Below the pieces are notes generated by a model. It did no database searches. It saw nothing but the letters and a program-made list of their open reading frames with translations, and was not told the origin of the DNA. Both the position numbers and the translations under genes were made by a program. A stretch of DNA of 64,000 nt from Salvelinus alpinus (taxonomy: Eukaryota; Chordata; Actinopteri; Salmoniformes; Salmonidae), in contig NC_092115.1 in assembly GCF_045679555.1 (NCBI RefSeq), forward strand, positions 34,356,728 through 34,420,727. Reading direction: 5' to 3'. Position 1 is the stretch's first letter, and every line of letters begins with the position of its first letter. Of the stretch, positions 11,272-21,815 are shown in pieces.

Positions 11272-12525
11272 CTAAATCCATACAGAACTCTTTCCATTTT
11301 TTACAACGGTCCCAGCAATCTCTGTAGTGGCTGATTTCGGCCTGGCTCCTTGTTTCTCCTGGGTTGTGTTGACCCTGATTTGCACTGCCATGGTGCTTCC
11401 AGGACTACTTGTCCTCGAGGTGGGCTGGTTCTTGTTGGTGTTGTAGGTCTGGAAGGCCATTTCGAGCTGCTCCTGGGCCACCCGTAGGTGGCGGTGCAGG
11501 CTGGCCAGGTCCGAGGGGATGTTGTCATCTGGACTGGTGCACTCTTGTTTATGTTCCTGGACATCGTTGGCCATGTTCTGCTCATGGTGCATAATTAGAC
11601 TGTTGGGGATAATCCGGTTGGGCCTGTCTGACTTCATGACCAGGTTGTACCCGGGGGGAGAGGCGGGGATGTTATGGGAGTACGGGTAACTATACGAGGG
11701 CTGTCGACCCCCCTGATTCCTCCTCTTGCGGAGAGTGTCTCGGAATGTTCCAATGCTCAAGTGGAACATCTCACACACGTTGAGGAGCAGGCAGAGGCAG
11801 CTGACGACATACATGATGAGCAGGAAGATGGTCTTCTCCGTCGGCCGAGAAATAAAGCAGTCTACATTGTGGGGACAGGGCACCTTATTGCACACATATG
11901 ATGAATTAACACGGAAGCCATAGAGAAGATACTGGCCCACCAGGAAGCCGATCTCAAACACGGCCCTGGACAGTAGCTGAAGGACATAGATTCTCATCAG
12001 GCCCTCTTGCATGATCCGCCGGCGGCCGTCATGTTTCTGCGGCTTGTCCGGCTCAGGCTTGACTTCTTGAGCTTCCACCATCTCCTCCTGGTAGATCATA
12101 GGCTCTGCATTGTTGTCCTCATCCTCCTCCAGCACCTCCTCAAGCGGGTGGCTTTCCGTCCACCTTTGAGCATGAATGAGCTTCTTCCGGCGGTGGAACT
12201 TCCGGCGCTCCAACTCGGAGGTGCGGGCTATCTTGTGGATGGCGTAGCCCAGGTACATTACCGAGGGGGTGGAGATCATGATGATCTGGAAAACCCAGAA
12301 GCGGACATGTGAGAGTGGGGCGAAGGCATCGTAGCACACGTTGTCACAACCGGGCTGCTTGGTGTTACAGGTGAACTTGGTCTGCTCGTCAGAGTAGATG
12401 GACTCGCCCCCCACAGCGGTCAGCACAATGCGGAATATGATGAGCACCGTGAGCCACACTTTCCCCACAAAGGTGGAATGGTTGTGGATCTCTTCCAGAA
12501 GACGCGTGAGAAAGCTCCAGCTCAT
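11272..12525 (-). CDS. gjc1: Connexin, gamma group (Cx45-like gap-junction protein)
   Basis: Gap-junction subunit: six form a hemichannel in the plasma membrane and dock with a neighbouring cell to pass ions and small molecules. The 417-residue protein starts [22 protein letters not shown], typical of Cx45. Extracellular loop 1 has Cys53, Cys60 and Cys64 (CX6CX3C) and loop 2 has Cys212, Cys217 and Cys223 (CX4CX5C), the six connexin cysteines. Membrane segments lie at about 22-42, 77-98, 178-204 and 232-255. An acidic cytoplasmic loop (about 128-150) precedes KHDGRRRI, and the tail ends SSVWI like mammalian Cx45. I chose the ATG at 12525 over an in-frame one at 12534: the former has an ACCACC context and matches the family N-terminus. 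The coding region is one exon, as usual for connexins. Paralogous fish Cx43.4-type genes are the main alternative; tail similarity favours gjc1. Confidence 0.9.
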   Translation of the reverse strand: MSWSFLTRLLEEIHNHSTFVGKVWLTVLIIFRIVLTAVGGESIYSDEQTKFTCNTKQPGCDNVCYDAFAPLSHVRFWVFQIIMISTPSVMYLGYAIHKIARTSELERRKFHRRKKLIHAQRWTESHPLEEVLEEDEDNNAEPMIYQEEMVEAQEVKPEPDKPQKHDGRRRIMQEGLMRIYVLQLLSRAVFEIGFLVGQYLLYGFRVNSSYVCNKVPCPHNVDCFISRPTEKTIFLLIMYVVSCLCLLLNVCEMFHLSIGTFRDTLRKRRNQGGRQPSYSYPYSHNIPASPPGYNLVMKSDRPNRIIPNSLIMHHEQNMANDVQEHKQECTSPDDNIPSDLASLHRHLRVAQEQLEMAFQTYNTNKNQPTSRTSSPGSTMAVQIRVNTTQEKQGARPKSATTEIAGTVVKNGKSSVWI

Positions 12526-12552
12526 GGTGGTCATAGAGGCTTTTCAACTAGA

Positions 12553-12577
12553 ATCTGGAAACACATAAAAAGTATAA
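12553..12577 (-). promoter_or_regulatory. Splice acceptor before the gjc1 coding exon
   Basis: Read on the minus strand, a T-rich tract ends in GTGTTTCCAG, with the AG at 12556-12555 and the exon starting at 12554, 29 bases before the chosen start codon. Connexin genes typically have an untranslated first exon, which I could not locate; the LINE, Tc1 and LTR insertions to the right would then be intronic. Confidence 0.6.
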
Positions 12578-12604
12578 TTAAGGGTTTAGTTGAATAAAAG
12601 AGAT

Positions 12605-12684
12605 ACAAGAACTAACAGAACTAGACACAACTCATACACAACACTCAACAGAACTAGTCACAGCTCATACACAACACCAAATCA
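12605..12684. repeat. Tandem repeat, ~32-bp unit (left part)
   Basis: Two to three copies of a unit resembling AGAACTAGTCACAGCTCATA followed by CACAACACCAAC. The array resumes at 15793 and 16256 on the far side of the LINE and LTR insertions, so it was one locus before those insertions. Confidence 0.75.
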
Positions 12685-12708
12685 AATTTTATTGGTCACG
12701 TACGCATA

Positions 12709-14336
12709 CAGTTGTAGTTGGAAGTTTACATACACATTAGCCAAATCTATTTAAACTCAGTTTTTCACAATTCCTGACATTTAATCCTAGTAAATATTCC
12801 CTGTTTTACGTCAGTTAGGATCAACGCTTTATTTTAAGAATGTGAAATGTCAGAATAATAGTAGAGAGAATGATTTATTTCTGATTTTATTTCTTTCATC
12901 ACATTCCCAATGGATCAGAAGTTTACATAAACTCTTAGTATTTAGTAGCATTGCCTTTAAATTGTTTAACTTGGATCAAACATTTTGGGTAGCATTCCAC
13001 AAGCTTCCCACAATAAGTTGGGTGGATTTTGGCCCATTCCCCCTGACAGAGCTGGTGTAACTGAATCAGGTTTGTAGGCCTCCTTGCTCGCACACGCTTT
13101 TTCAGTTCTGCCCACAAATTTTCTATAGGATTGAGGTCAGGGCTTTGTGATGGCCACTCCAATACCTTGACTTTGTTGTCCTTAAGCCAATTTGCCACAT
13201 CTTTGGAAGTATGCTTGGGGTCATTGTCCATTTGGAAGACCCTCTTGCAACCAAGCTTTAACTTCCTGACTGATGTCTTGAGATGTTGCTTCAATATATC
13301 CACATAATTTTCCTGCCTCATGAATCCATCTATTTTGTGAAGTGCACCAGTCCCTCCTGCAGCAAAGCACCCCCACAACATGATGCTGCCACCCCCATGA
13401 TTCACAGTTGGGATGGTGTTCTTCAGCTTGCAAGCCTCCCCCTTTTCCCTCCAAACATAACAATGGTCAGTATGGCCAAACAGTTCTATTTTTCTTTCAT
13501 CAGACGAGAAAACATTTCTTCAAAAAGTACGATCTTTGTCCCCATGTGCAGTTGCAAACTGTAGTCTGGCTTTTTTATCTCGGTTTTGGAGCAGTGGCTT
13601 CTTCCTTGCTGAGAGGCCTTTCAGGTTATGTTGATATAGGGCTTGTTTTAATGTGGATATAGATATTTTTGTACCTGTTTCCTCCAGCATCTTCACAAGG
13701 TCCTTTGCTGTTGTTCTGGGATTGATTTGCACTTTTCGCACCAAAGTACGTTCATCTCTAGGAGACAGAACGTGTCTCCTTCCTGAGCAGTATGACGGCT
13801 GCGTGGTCCCATGGTGTTTATACTTGCGTACTATTGTTTGTACAGATGAACGTGGTACCTTCAGGTGTTTGGAAATTGCTCCCAAGGATGAACCAGACTT
13901 GTGGAAGTCTACATTTTTTTTCTGAGGTCTTGGCTTATTTCTTTTGATTTACCCATGATGTCAAGCAAAGAGGCACTGAGTTTGAAGGTAAGCCCGGAAA
14001 TACATCCACAAGCACACCTCCAATTGACTCAAAGTATGTCAATTAACCTATCAGAAGCTTCTAAAGCCATGACATGAGGAATTTTCCAAGCTGTTTAAAG
14101 GCACAGTCAATTTAGTGTATGTAAACTTCTGACTTCTGGAATTTTGATACAGTGAATTATAAATGAAATAATCTGTCTGTAAACAATTGTTGTAAAATGA
14201 CTTGTGTCATGCACAAAGTAGATGTCCTAACTGACTTGCCAAAACTATAGTTTGTTAACAAGAAATTTGTGGAGTGGTTGAAAAACGAGTTTTAATGACT
14301 CCAACCTAAGTGTTCGCAAACTTCCGACTTCAACTG
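12709..14336 (-). mobile_element. Tc1-like transposon related to Sleeping Beauty
   Basis: 1628 bp between TA dinucleotides (12707-12708, 14337-14338). The left end starts CAGTTGTAGTTGGAAGTTTA and the right end in reverse complement CAGTTGAAGTCGGAAGTTTG, with inverted repeats extending beyond 30 bp. It inserted in the 3' tail of a LINE. The encoded transposase relic is very close to the salmonid family from which the Sleeping Beauty enzyme was reconstructed. Confidence 0.92.
12935..13956 (-). pseudogene. Sleeping-Beauty-like Tc1 transposase pseudogene
   Basis: Starts at the ATG at 13956 (MGKSKEI...), with an early frameshift in an A-run near 13915. The frame 13885-13520 has the two helix-turn-helix modules (SSVQTIVRKYKHHG; RTTAKDLVKMLEETG) and the GRRHVLSPRDE linker. 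After another frame break around 13460-13520, the frame 13405-12935 carries GGGSIMLWGCF, the second catalytic Asp in QMDNDPKHTS and the Glu in [15 protein letters not shown], through to the family C-terminus FKGNATKY. The region of the first catalytic Asp falls in the frameshifted stretch. Inactive but well preserved. Confidence 0.92.
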
Positions 14337-14962
14337 TATTTAGCAGATGTTATTGTGGGTGTAGTGAAATGTTTGTGTTCCTAGCTCCAACAGTGCACTA
14401 GTATCTAACAATTCACAACAATACACACAAATCTAAAAGTAAAAGAATGGAATTAAAAAATATATAAATATTTGATTGCGCAATGTTGGATAGGCATTGG
14501 TTAAAAAACAGTAGAATAGAATACAGTAAATACATATGAGATGAGTAAAGCAGGATGTAAACATTATTAAAGTGACTAGTGTTCCATTATTAAAGTGGCT
14601 AGTGATTCCAAGGGCAGCAGCGTCTAAGGTGCAGGGTTGCGTAACCGGGTGGAAGCCGGCTAGTGACTGCTATTTAACAGTTTGATGGCCTTGAGACAGA
14701 AGCTGTTTTTCAGTCTCTTGGTCCCAGCTTTGATGCACCTGTACTGACCACGCCTTCTGGATGATAGCGGGTGAACAGGCCGTGGTTCGTGTGGTTGATT
14801 TACTTAATGATCTGTTTGGCCTTCCATTGACACAGGGTCGCTGTAGGTGTCCTGGAGGGCAGGTAGTTTGCCCCCGGTGATGCGTTGGCCAGACCGCACC
14901 ACCCTCTGGACAGCCTTGCGGTTGCGGGCAGTGCAGTTGCCGTACCAGGCCGGGATACAGCC

Positions 14963-15790
14963 CTACAGGATGCTCTCAATTGTGCATCTGTAAAAGATTG
15001 TGTTGGTTTTAGGGGCCACAACAAGCCTCCTGAGGTTGAAGAGGATCTGTTGCGCCTTCTTCACCACACTGTCTGTTTGGGAGGACCATTTCAGATCAAG
15101 AGTGATGTGTACGCAGAGGAACTTGAAGCTTTCAACCTTCTCCACTGCGGTCCCGTCGATGTGGATAGGGGCGTGCTCCCTCTGCAGTTTGGTCGACGTT
15201 GAGTGAAAAGCTATTTACCTGGCACCACTCTCCCAGGGCCCTCACTTCCTCCCTGTAGGCTGTTTCGTCATTGTTGGTAATCAGGCCTGCTACTGTTGTG
15301 TCGGCTGCAAATTTGATGATTGAGTTAGAGGTGTGCGTTGCCACACAGTCATGGGTAAACAGGGAGTACAGGAGGGGGCTGAGTATGCACCCTTGTAGGG
15401 CCCCTGTGTTGAGGATCAGCGAAGTGTAGGTGTTGTTTCCTATCCTCACCACCTGGGGGTGGCCAGTCAGGAAGTCCAGGACCCAGTTGCACAGGGTGGG
15501 GTTTAGACCCACGGCCAAAGCTTAATGATGAGCTTGTATGTGTGCAGTGCGATGGCGATTGCATCTTCTGTGGATCTATTGGGGCGGTAAGCAAATTGAA
15601 ATGGGTCTAGGGTGTCAGGTAAGCGAGAGGTGATATGATCCTTAACTAGCCTCGCAAAGCACTTCATGAAGACAGAAGTGAGTGCTATGGGCAATTGCCA
15701 TTTAGTTCAGTTACCTTGGCTACAGGAACAATGGTGGACATCTTGAAGCAAGTGGGGACTGCAGACTGGGGTAGGGAGAGATTGAATATG
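14963..15790 (-). pseudogene. LINE reverse transcriptase relic
   Basis: Three minus-strand frames in order from 15694 down. The first has [20 protein letters not shown] and [20 protein letters not shown]. The second (15518-15132) has [40 protein letters not shown] and [10 protein letters not shown], the last in place of the usual (F/Y)ADDT box. The third (15145-14963) has ESFKFLCVHITLDLKWS. The altered catalytic box and frame breaks mark it as dead. Confidence 0.85.
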
Positions 15791-15792
15791 TC

Positions 15793-15854
15793 CTACTCAC
15801 AGCTCATACACAACACCAACAGAACTAGTCACAGCTCATACACAACACCAACAG
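15793..15854. repeat. Tandem repeat, ~32-bp unit (middle part)
   Basis: Two units of the same CTCATACACAACACCAACAG-type repeat seen at 12605; a third degenerate part continues at 16256-16300 after the solo LTR. Confidence 0.75.
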
Positions 15855-16255
15855 TGTCACGCCCTGGTCTGTTTCACCTGTCCGTGTTCTGGTCTCTACC
15901 CGCTCCAGGTGTCACCCATCTTCCCCACTTATCCTCTGTGTATTTATACCTGTGTTCTCTGTTTGTCCGTTGCCAGTTCGTATTTTTTGTCAAGCTTACC
16001 AGTGTTTGTCCTGTCAGCTCCTGTCTTTTCCCAGCCTCTCTTTTTCTCGTCCTGCCTGCCTTCCGTCCTGTACCTTTGCTCCATGTCTGGATTACTGAAC
16101 TCTGCCTGTCCTTGAGCCTGCCTGCCATCCTGTACCTTTGCTCCTACTCTGGATTGTCGACCCCTGCCTGCCTTGACCTGTCGTTTGCCTGCCCCTGTTG
16201 TTACAATAAACATTGTTACTTCACACAGTCTGCACTTGGGTCTTGATTCCTGATA
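15855..16255 (+). mobile_element. Solo LTR (gypsy-like)
   Basis: 401 bp beginning TGTCACGCCCTGGTCTGTTT and ending TTGATTCCTGATA. It is flanked by AACAG on both sides (15850-15854, 16256-16260), a 5-bp target duplication. An AATAAA at 16206 sits about 50 bases before the end, as in an R/U5 region. The C/T-rich body is typical of fish gypsy LTRs. It inserted into the 32-bp tandem repeat. Confidence 0.82.
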
Positions 16256-16300
16256 AACAGAACTAGTCACAGACCATACACAGCACCAACAGAACAGCTC

Positions 16301-16700
16301 AAGTTTGTTGTTTTGGAAAGTTTGTTGTTTTGAAAGTGTAATGAAAAGTTTCTTAGTAGCTAGCTACCTTTTGAGTTTGGATCCCGCGACGCAGTTGGCG
16401 TCAGATGCTGGGACTGCTACTCTCCGTCCAGTGATCCTGCCAACCAAGGCAAGGTCTGAGGAGCTATTTGGCGTAGTAGCTAGCCTAACTGCTAGCTAGC
16501 TGCCTATCAAGCTAGCTGATTTTTTTTGAGGGCTTGAACGCAGCCAGCAACGCGGTTAGCCATTGTGGCTGGGAATGTGGATTGTACTGGGCTTGTGGCT
16601 GTCTAGATCCCTGCTGTTTGTTGTTGTTTTCAATCTTCCCTGCGACCTGCCCTGTCTGGAACTGCGAGGAGTAACAGTGTAACCTACGTTTCTAGCTAAC
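16301..16700 (+). other. 5' region of LINE upstream of ORF1
   Basis: No coding frame. It leads directly into the LINE ORF1 relic and is rich in GCTAGCTA motifs; probably the element's 5' UTR. Confidence 0.4.
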
Positions 16701-17430
16701 ATGATAAAGCACAGAGCCGGAAGGAGGAATGTTGAAGACAGTGGTGTCTCTCAATCACAGGTGAAGGGTTTTTAAATTAAAGAACAAAAAGAGTTCTACA
16801 AGCAGTTGTTACAACAACAAGAAAATACCTTCAAGTGTTTTGTCCAAATTCTGGTGGAGTCAACTAATAAAAGAATAGAAGACCTGACCAGAGAGGTCCA
16901 GGACCTGAAGAACAGTTTGCAGTTCTACCAGGGTCAGCTTGATGAGTTTAAACAGGAGAACGGCAAGATGACAGCAATCTGTAAGTCATTGAGAGAGGAC
17001 ATCAGTTCTGTGTGTGAATCCATGATGACGATGATAGGGAAATCAGATTATCTCGAGGGACAATCAAGTCGGAACAACATGGTTGTGGGCAGAGTTGCAG
17101 AATCTCCACATGAGACCTGGACGGAGTCTGAGGACAAAGTGAAGGAAATGTTCTCGGAGAAACTGAAGATGGACCACAGGAAGATTGAGGTGGAGCGTGC
17201 CCACAGAACTAGAAAACCCAACACCGGCCCAGGTGACAGGCCCAGGCTGATATTCGTTGAGTTGCTGAGGTTCAAGGACAAGGTAGCTGTTCTGGAAAGA
17301 ACCAAGAACTTGAGAGGAACATACAGTATTTCTTCCTTAATGAGGTCTATCCTGAAGCTGTGAGCCAGAAGAGGAAAGAACTTATCCCAGCAATGAAAGC
17401 TGCATGGGGACATTGCTTACATCCGCTATG
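16701..17430 (+). pseudogene. LINE ORF1 (coiled-coil RNA-binding protein) relic
   Basis: The relic has a possible start at 16701 and a stop near 16773; the main frame runs 16806-17363. It shows a coiled coil (KRIEDLTREVQDLKNSLQFY ... SLREDISSV), then LEGQSSRNNMVVGRVAESP and IEVERAHRTRKP, then LIFVELLRFKDKVAVLERTK. This is the order of L1-type ORF1 proteins (coiled coil, RRM-like domain, C-terminal domain). A frameshift near 17325 moves the C-terminal part (PEAVSQKRKELIPAMKAAWG) to another frame. Confidence 0.8.
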
Positions 17431-17645
17431 ACACTCATTGTCCACCCTCCCCCTCAAAAGCCTGGAAGGGATGAGAGAGCCAAGCCTATGGATTCGTAGC
17501 TTCAACCCCGCAGCACACACACCAACTGAATAATTTAATGGACTGCTAAATGCATATGTTTTTCTCTTGCTTTGTCTGCTCTTTTCCATATTATGTCTAT
17601 CTCTGATAAGCTACCCAGGAAAGGGCTGAAAACAGCCCATATTAA

Positions 17646-18632
17646 AAAACTTCTTAGGGCTAGGCCCCTTTTTTCTCAATTTCCGCCTGAATGACGTGCC
17701 CAATGTAAACTGCCTGTTGCTCAGGCCCTGAAGCCAGGATATGCATATAATTGGCACCATTGGAAAGAAAACACTTTGAAGTTTGTAGAAATGTTTAAAT
17801 AATGTAGGAGAATATAACACAATAGATATGGTAGGAGAAAATCCAAAGAAAAACCAACCGGAAATGTTTTGAGAGAGAGAGACCATGCTCTTACAATGGA
17901 AAGTATAAGGGCATACTGGAAATTAGCACCCTGGATGCAATTTCCATGGCTTCCACTGGGTGTCAGCAGTCTATGTTCAAAGTTTCAGGCTTGTAACTTC
18001 AAAAACGAAGAAGAAATACCAGTTTTAGTACAGGGACACAGTCTTGGAAATTCGTGTTTGCGCGCATCATGAAGAAAGGACACACCTGCTAAAATCGGTT
18101 TCCTATTGAACATGCTTCTTTCCGTAAGAAATATTATAGTTTGATTACCTTTTAGGGTATCTGAGGAGTGAATAGAAACATATTTTCACTTGTTGAAACA
18201 AGGTTTCCGTGTAGATTTTCGGATTCCTTTCTCGGCTAGTTGAATCGATGGCGCCAACTAAACTGACTTTTTGGCATATAAAGAAGGATTTTATCTAACA
18301 AAACGACACTTCATGTTATAGCTGGGACCCTTTGGATGACAAATCAGTGGAAGATTTTCAAAAAGTAAGTGAATATTTAATCGCTATTTGTGAATTTATG
18401 AAAAATATTTTGATGTGGGGCGCCATCCTCAAACAATCACATGGCATGCTTTCACTGTAATAGCTACTGTAAATCAGACAGTACAGTTAGATTAACAAGA
18501 ATTTAAGCTTTCAACCGATATCAGACACTTATATTTACCTAAATGTTTAATATCCATCGTTTTTAGGATTATTTATTTGAATTGCGCACCCTCCTTTCAC
18601 CGGAAGTTGTGGGACAGCTAACCCTAAGGAGG
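17646..18632. mobile_element. TTAA-flanked DNA element, subfamily copy
   Basis: The left end (after TTAA at 17642-17645) carries CTTCTTAGGG and the right end CCCTAAGGAGG; the reverse complement of the latter is CCTCCTTAGGG, giving a near-perfect ~11-bp terminal inverted repeat. It interrupts a LINE relic. TTAA target sites point to piggyBac-type transposition; on the right the site reads TTCA, a one-base change. No transposase is present. The same salmonid family is seen at 32248 and 41308. Confidence 0.65.
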
Positions 18633-20450
18633 TTCATGAAATCAATAACTTGCTAACATCAGATAACATTCATATATTAGCCTTTTCTGAGACTCACTTA
18701 GATAATTAATTTGATGATACAGTAGTAGCAAAACAAGGATATAACATCTATAGAAGAGACAGAAATGCTTATGCGGGAGGTTTTTCTGTATATATTCAAA
18801 GCCATATCCCTGAAATGCTTAGAGAAGATCTTATGTTTTGAAGTGTTGTGGTTGCTTGGCACATCTAAAGCCTTTTCTTTTGGGTTGTTGCTATAGGCTA
18901 CCAAATGCAAACAGACAGTATCTAAATACTATGTGTGAAATGCTTGATTGTGTATGTGATGTAAACAAAGGTCTACTTTCTTGGGGACCTGTATATTGAC
19001 TGGTTTTCATCAAGCTGTCCACTCAAGAGGAATCTTCTCACTGTAACCTGTGCCTGTAATCTGGTTCAGGTTATTAATCAGCCTACCAGGGTGTTAACAA
19101 ACACTACAGGAACAAGATCATCCAGATGTATCGATCACATTTTTACTAATACTGTAGAACTTTGTTCTAAAGCTGTATCCGTACCCATTGGATGCAGTGA
19201 TCACAATATAAGGGCTATATCCAGGAAAGCCAAAGTTTTGAAAGATGGGCCTAAAATAGTCTATAAGAGATCACACAGAAGATTTTACTGTGACTCTTAT
19301 GTGGATGATGTAAAAAATATGTGTGGGTATGATGTGATTAAAAAGGAGGATCCAGACACTGCACTTGATGAATTCATGAAATTGCTACTTATTGATGAAC
19401 ATGCACCTGTTAAGAAACTGACTCTTAGAACTGTTGACCTCTACAGGATCGGTGTCCCTAAACCGGTATGGTTGTTGCTAATGTGACTAGAATGACGTAT
19501 ACAACAGCCAACTATCGGGGACATAGACATGTCTTATATGGGCAGAAAGCTTATATTCTTGTTAATCTAACTGCAGTGTCCAATTAACAGTAGCTATTAC
19601 AGAAAACAAAGACCATGTTTTTGTTTGAGGAGAGTGCACAACAACAAAAAACATTTATCACGGCAACTGGTGTGATACATTCACCTCTGAAGGTAAATTA
19701 CGTACTTACATTCAGTAACCTTGCTCTGATTTGTCATTCTGAGGGTCCCAGAGATAAAATGTAGCATAGTTTTGTTTGATTAAATCCCTTTTTATATTCA
19801 AATGTAGGATTTGGGATTTACAGTTTGACCCCACTGCTGTCTCTGGCTCCACTCCCACACGCCCGGACATCTAGATGTGTGAAAGTTAGTTTATAAGCTA
19901 ATGGTCCATCATGTATGACATTCCTGGGAGTGTGTAAACTTACATTTTGTATTACCATAGCATTTGTGTATGTTCTCTATAGTGATGTACTTGAAAATGT
20001 ACCAATTGACCAATTCGGCTCTTTTGGGCAAACCTCTGGCAGACTTGATACAAAATATTTGGTAGTAATGTAATTCTTCACTGGATCAGTCTTAAACGTT
20101 GTACACACACCGCCGCCTTCCGGTGGCCAAAATCTGAATTACACCCAGACTCCTATCTGAAAGTATGGTCTTTCTCTTTGATCTTTTACCAGATCTAATG
20201 TGTTATATTCTTTTAGGCAAACATTTAAAAAAAGGGTCAGATCCTTGCTTCATGGATTGATGAGGAATTTAAAAACTGTATGGTTGAAAGAGATCGGGCA
20301 AAAGGAGTAGCTAATAAGTCTGGCTGCACATCTGACTAGCTGACTTACTGCAAATTGAGATATTATGTGACTAAACTCAACAAAAAGAAGAAGAAACTGT
20401 ATTATGAAGCCAAGATCAATGATATAAGAATGATATATACACACTGTCTA
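18633..20450 (+). pseudogene. LINE endonuclease-domain relic, split by an insertion
   Basis: Plus-strand frames resemble an apurinic-type endonuclease of fish LINEs. They include YIQSHIP-type text near 18790-18810, then RCIDHIFTNTVELCSKAVSV and GCSDHNIRAISRK (the SDH motif of the endonuclease) at 19091-19260. The protein resumes at about 20247 with WIDEEFKNCMVERDRAKGVA, a KLNKKKKKLYYEAKIND linker and a stop. The gap 19443-20246 is a separate repeat. Many stops; inactive. Confidence 0.8.
19443..20246. mobile_element. Non-coding insertion with short imperfect inverted ends
   Basis: The block begins ACAGGATCGGTGTCCCT and ends AGGGTCAGATCCTT, whose reverse complement AAGGATCTGACCCT resembles the start. 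It separates two parts of one LINE endonuclease relic, which independently fixes the boundaries. I recognise the sequence (GGCAGAAAGCTTATATTCTT, TTGTTTGAGGAGAGTGCACA) as a common salmonid dispersed repeat. No coding capacity seen. Confidence 0.6.
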
Positions 20451-20484
20451 TAGTTATCCCAACACCACAATCAACACCATCCGG

Positions 20485-20535
20485 ACTATACATCTATTAG
20501 TGTACGTCTATTAGTGTACGTCTATTAGTGTACTC
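20485..20535. repeat. Short tandem repeat, 15-bp unit
   Basis: Three copies of ATCTATTAGTGTACG-like units. Confidence 0.8.
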
Positions 20536-20691
20536 AAATACTCAAACACTGGTACCACCTACATGTACTCACACAACCACAAACCCCCCTGTCTGTCCCA
20601 CTCAGAGTTTATTGATGACGGAGGACAACCCAAACCAGAGAGTTTTTGCCTTTGCATTTTCACATGACCACCTGTACTCCTAAGCTCTGTA

Positions 20692-21102
20692 TTAAAGTAA
20701 CTGTCCAGTGAAAATCTCACTTTTAAAAGTTCATATTCTGTTTAACTCATTCCCAAATAATGTTGCTGACTCGTCCTATTCTCGTATGTGTGGCCAAAGC
20801 ATAAATTGGAGAAAAATACACTTTAAAAAACCACACCTCAAACAGACCATTTAAAAGAAAAATGCTATTTCCTCAAATAACATGATCTCATGTTGGCTCA
20901 TTGGCTGTGCTGTCCAATCAGCAGTCTACTTGAATGAATATTTTTAATGACAAGTGTGTGCCCAGTCGCCCTCAACATTCTGTTGTTGGGGTATGCCCAC
21001 ACCATTACAACACAGAAAAGCTGCTTTTTAACATATTGAATTCCATGTTTTTGGAATGAAAACTTGTTCACTCATATTGGAAACACTAGACAGTTACTTT
21101 AA
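20692..21102. mobile_element. MITE with TTAAAGTAACTGTC ends
   Basis: The left end TTAAAGTAACTGTCCAGTG mirrors the right end CACTAGACAGTTACTTTAA, an inverted repeat of about 19 bp with one mismatch, bounding 411 bp with no coding frame. Whether the target is TA or TTAA cannot be told, because both are part of the palindromic ends. Confidence 0.75.
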
Positions 21103-21697
21103 AACTTTTACTTCAACCAGATCCTAGAAGTCAAGTCTCTTCTTTTACCCTTTTCAAAGTCAACTTGTTACTGCAGATTTACCTTAATCAGTTGATTAAA
21201 CCTTTTGCTTTCTTTTAATTTACCAAATTACATGATACAGAGCAATTGTGTTATGATCCTCATATTCCTCTAAAATATGTTTGTGTACTTTTTGCAAACA
21301 TTAAAATATTTATTTGAGATGAACAATTCCACTCTAATCCCAACATGTAGGCAAAATAGATTTAAATAATATATTTGCACACAACTTTTGCTATAATAGT
21401 ACATAATGACAACGCAACACAACAGACTAATGTTAATTAAAAGCAACAACTGTGAACATAATCCCTGGGACCCATTTGAAATTAATAAACAGATGTTCTC
21501 ACTCGCTTCCATGTGCAAAAAATGTGGTTCTAAATTAGCATTCTTGGAATCTTTTTTCTTAAACACTATAATTATAAAACACAAATGCATTATTTTTTAA
21601 ATAATTATAATTATCAATTCAATTTAGCAAAATACTTCTTTTTTTTAACCTCTGACATACTGTATCACACACAGTGGTATAGTTTACAATTGGCTCA

Positions 21698-21812
21698 TTC
21701 ATCCCCCTCCTCTCCCCTGTAACTATTCCCCAGGTCGTTGCTGCAAATGAGAACGTGTTCTCAGTCAACTTACCTGGTAAAATAACGGTAAAAATAAAAA
21801 TAAAATAAAATA
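21698..21812 (+). repeat. LINE 3'-tail fragment
   Basis: GTCGTTGCTGCAAATGAGAA ... CAACTTACCTGGTAAAATAA followed by an A-rich AAAATA tail; the well-known 3' end of an abundant fish LINE family. Confidence 0.7.
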
Positions 21813-21815
21813 GTG

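Larger units (their letters stand above)
12682..15790 (-). mobile_element. LINE (CR1/L2/Rex1-like), 5'-truncated, split by Tc1
   Basis: The minus-strand non-LTR element ends in an A/T-rich tail (AATCAAATTTTATTGGTCAC in plus sense at 12682). It carries reverse-transcriptase relics at 14963-15694. The same family is present on the plus strand at 43249-45880, where the matching text ([29 protein letters not shown]) lets the two be aligned. The flanking ~22 bases TCACAGCTCATACACAACAC occur on both sides (12659 and 15795). This could be a long target duplication, or simply units of the pre-existing tandem repeat. Confidence 0.8.

Noticed and set aside
17869-18072. 67-codon frame within the TTAA element
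   Set aside because: Short, no transposase motif; element appears non-coding.
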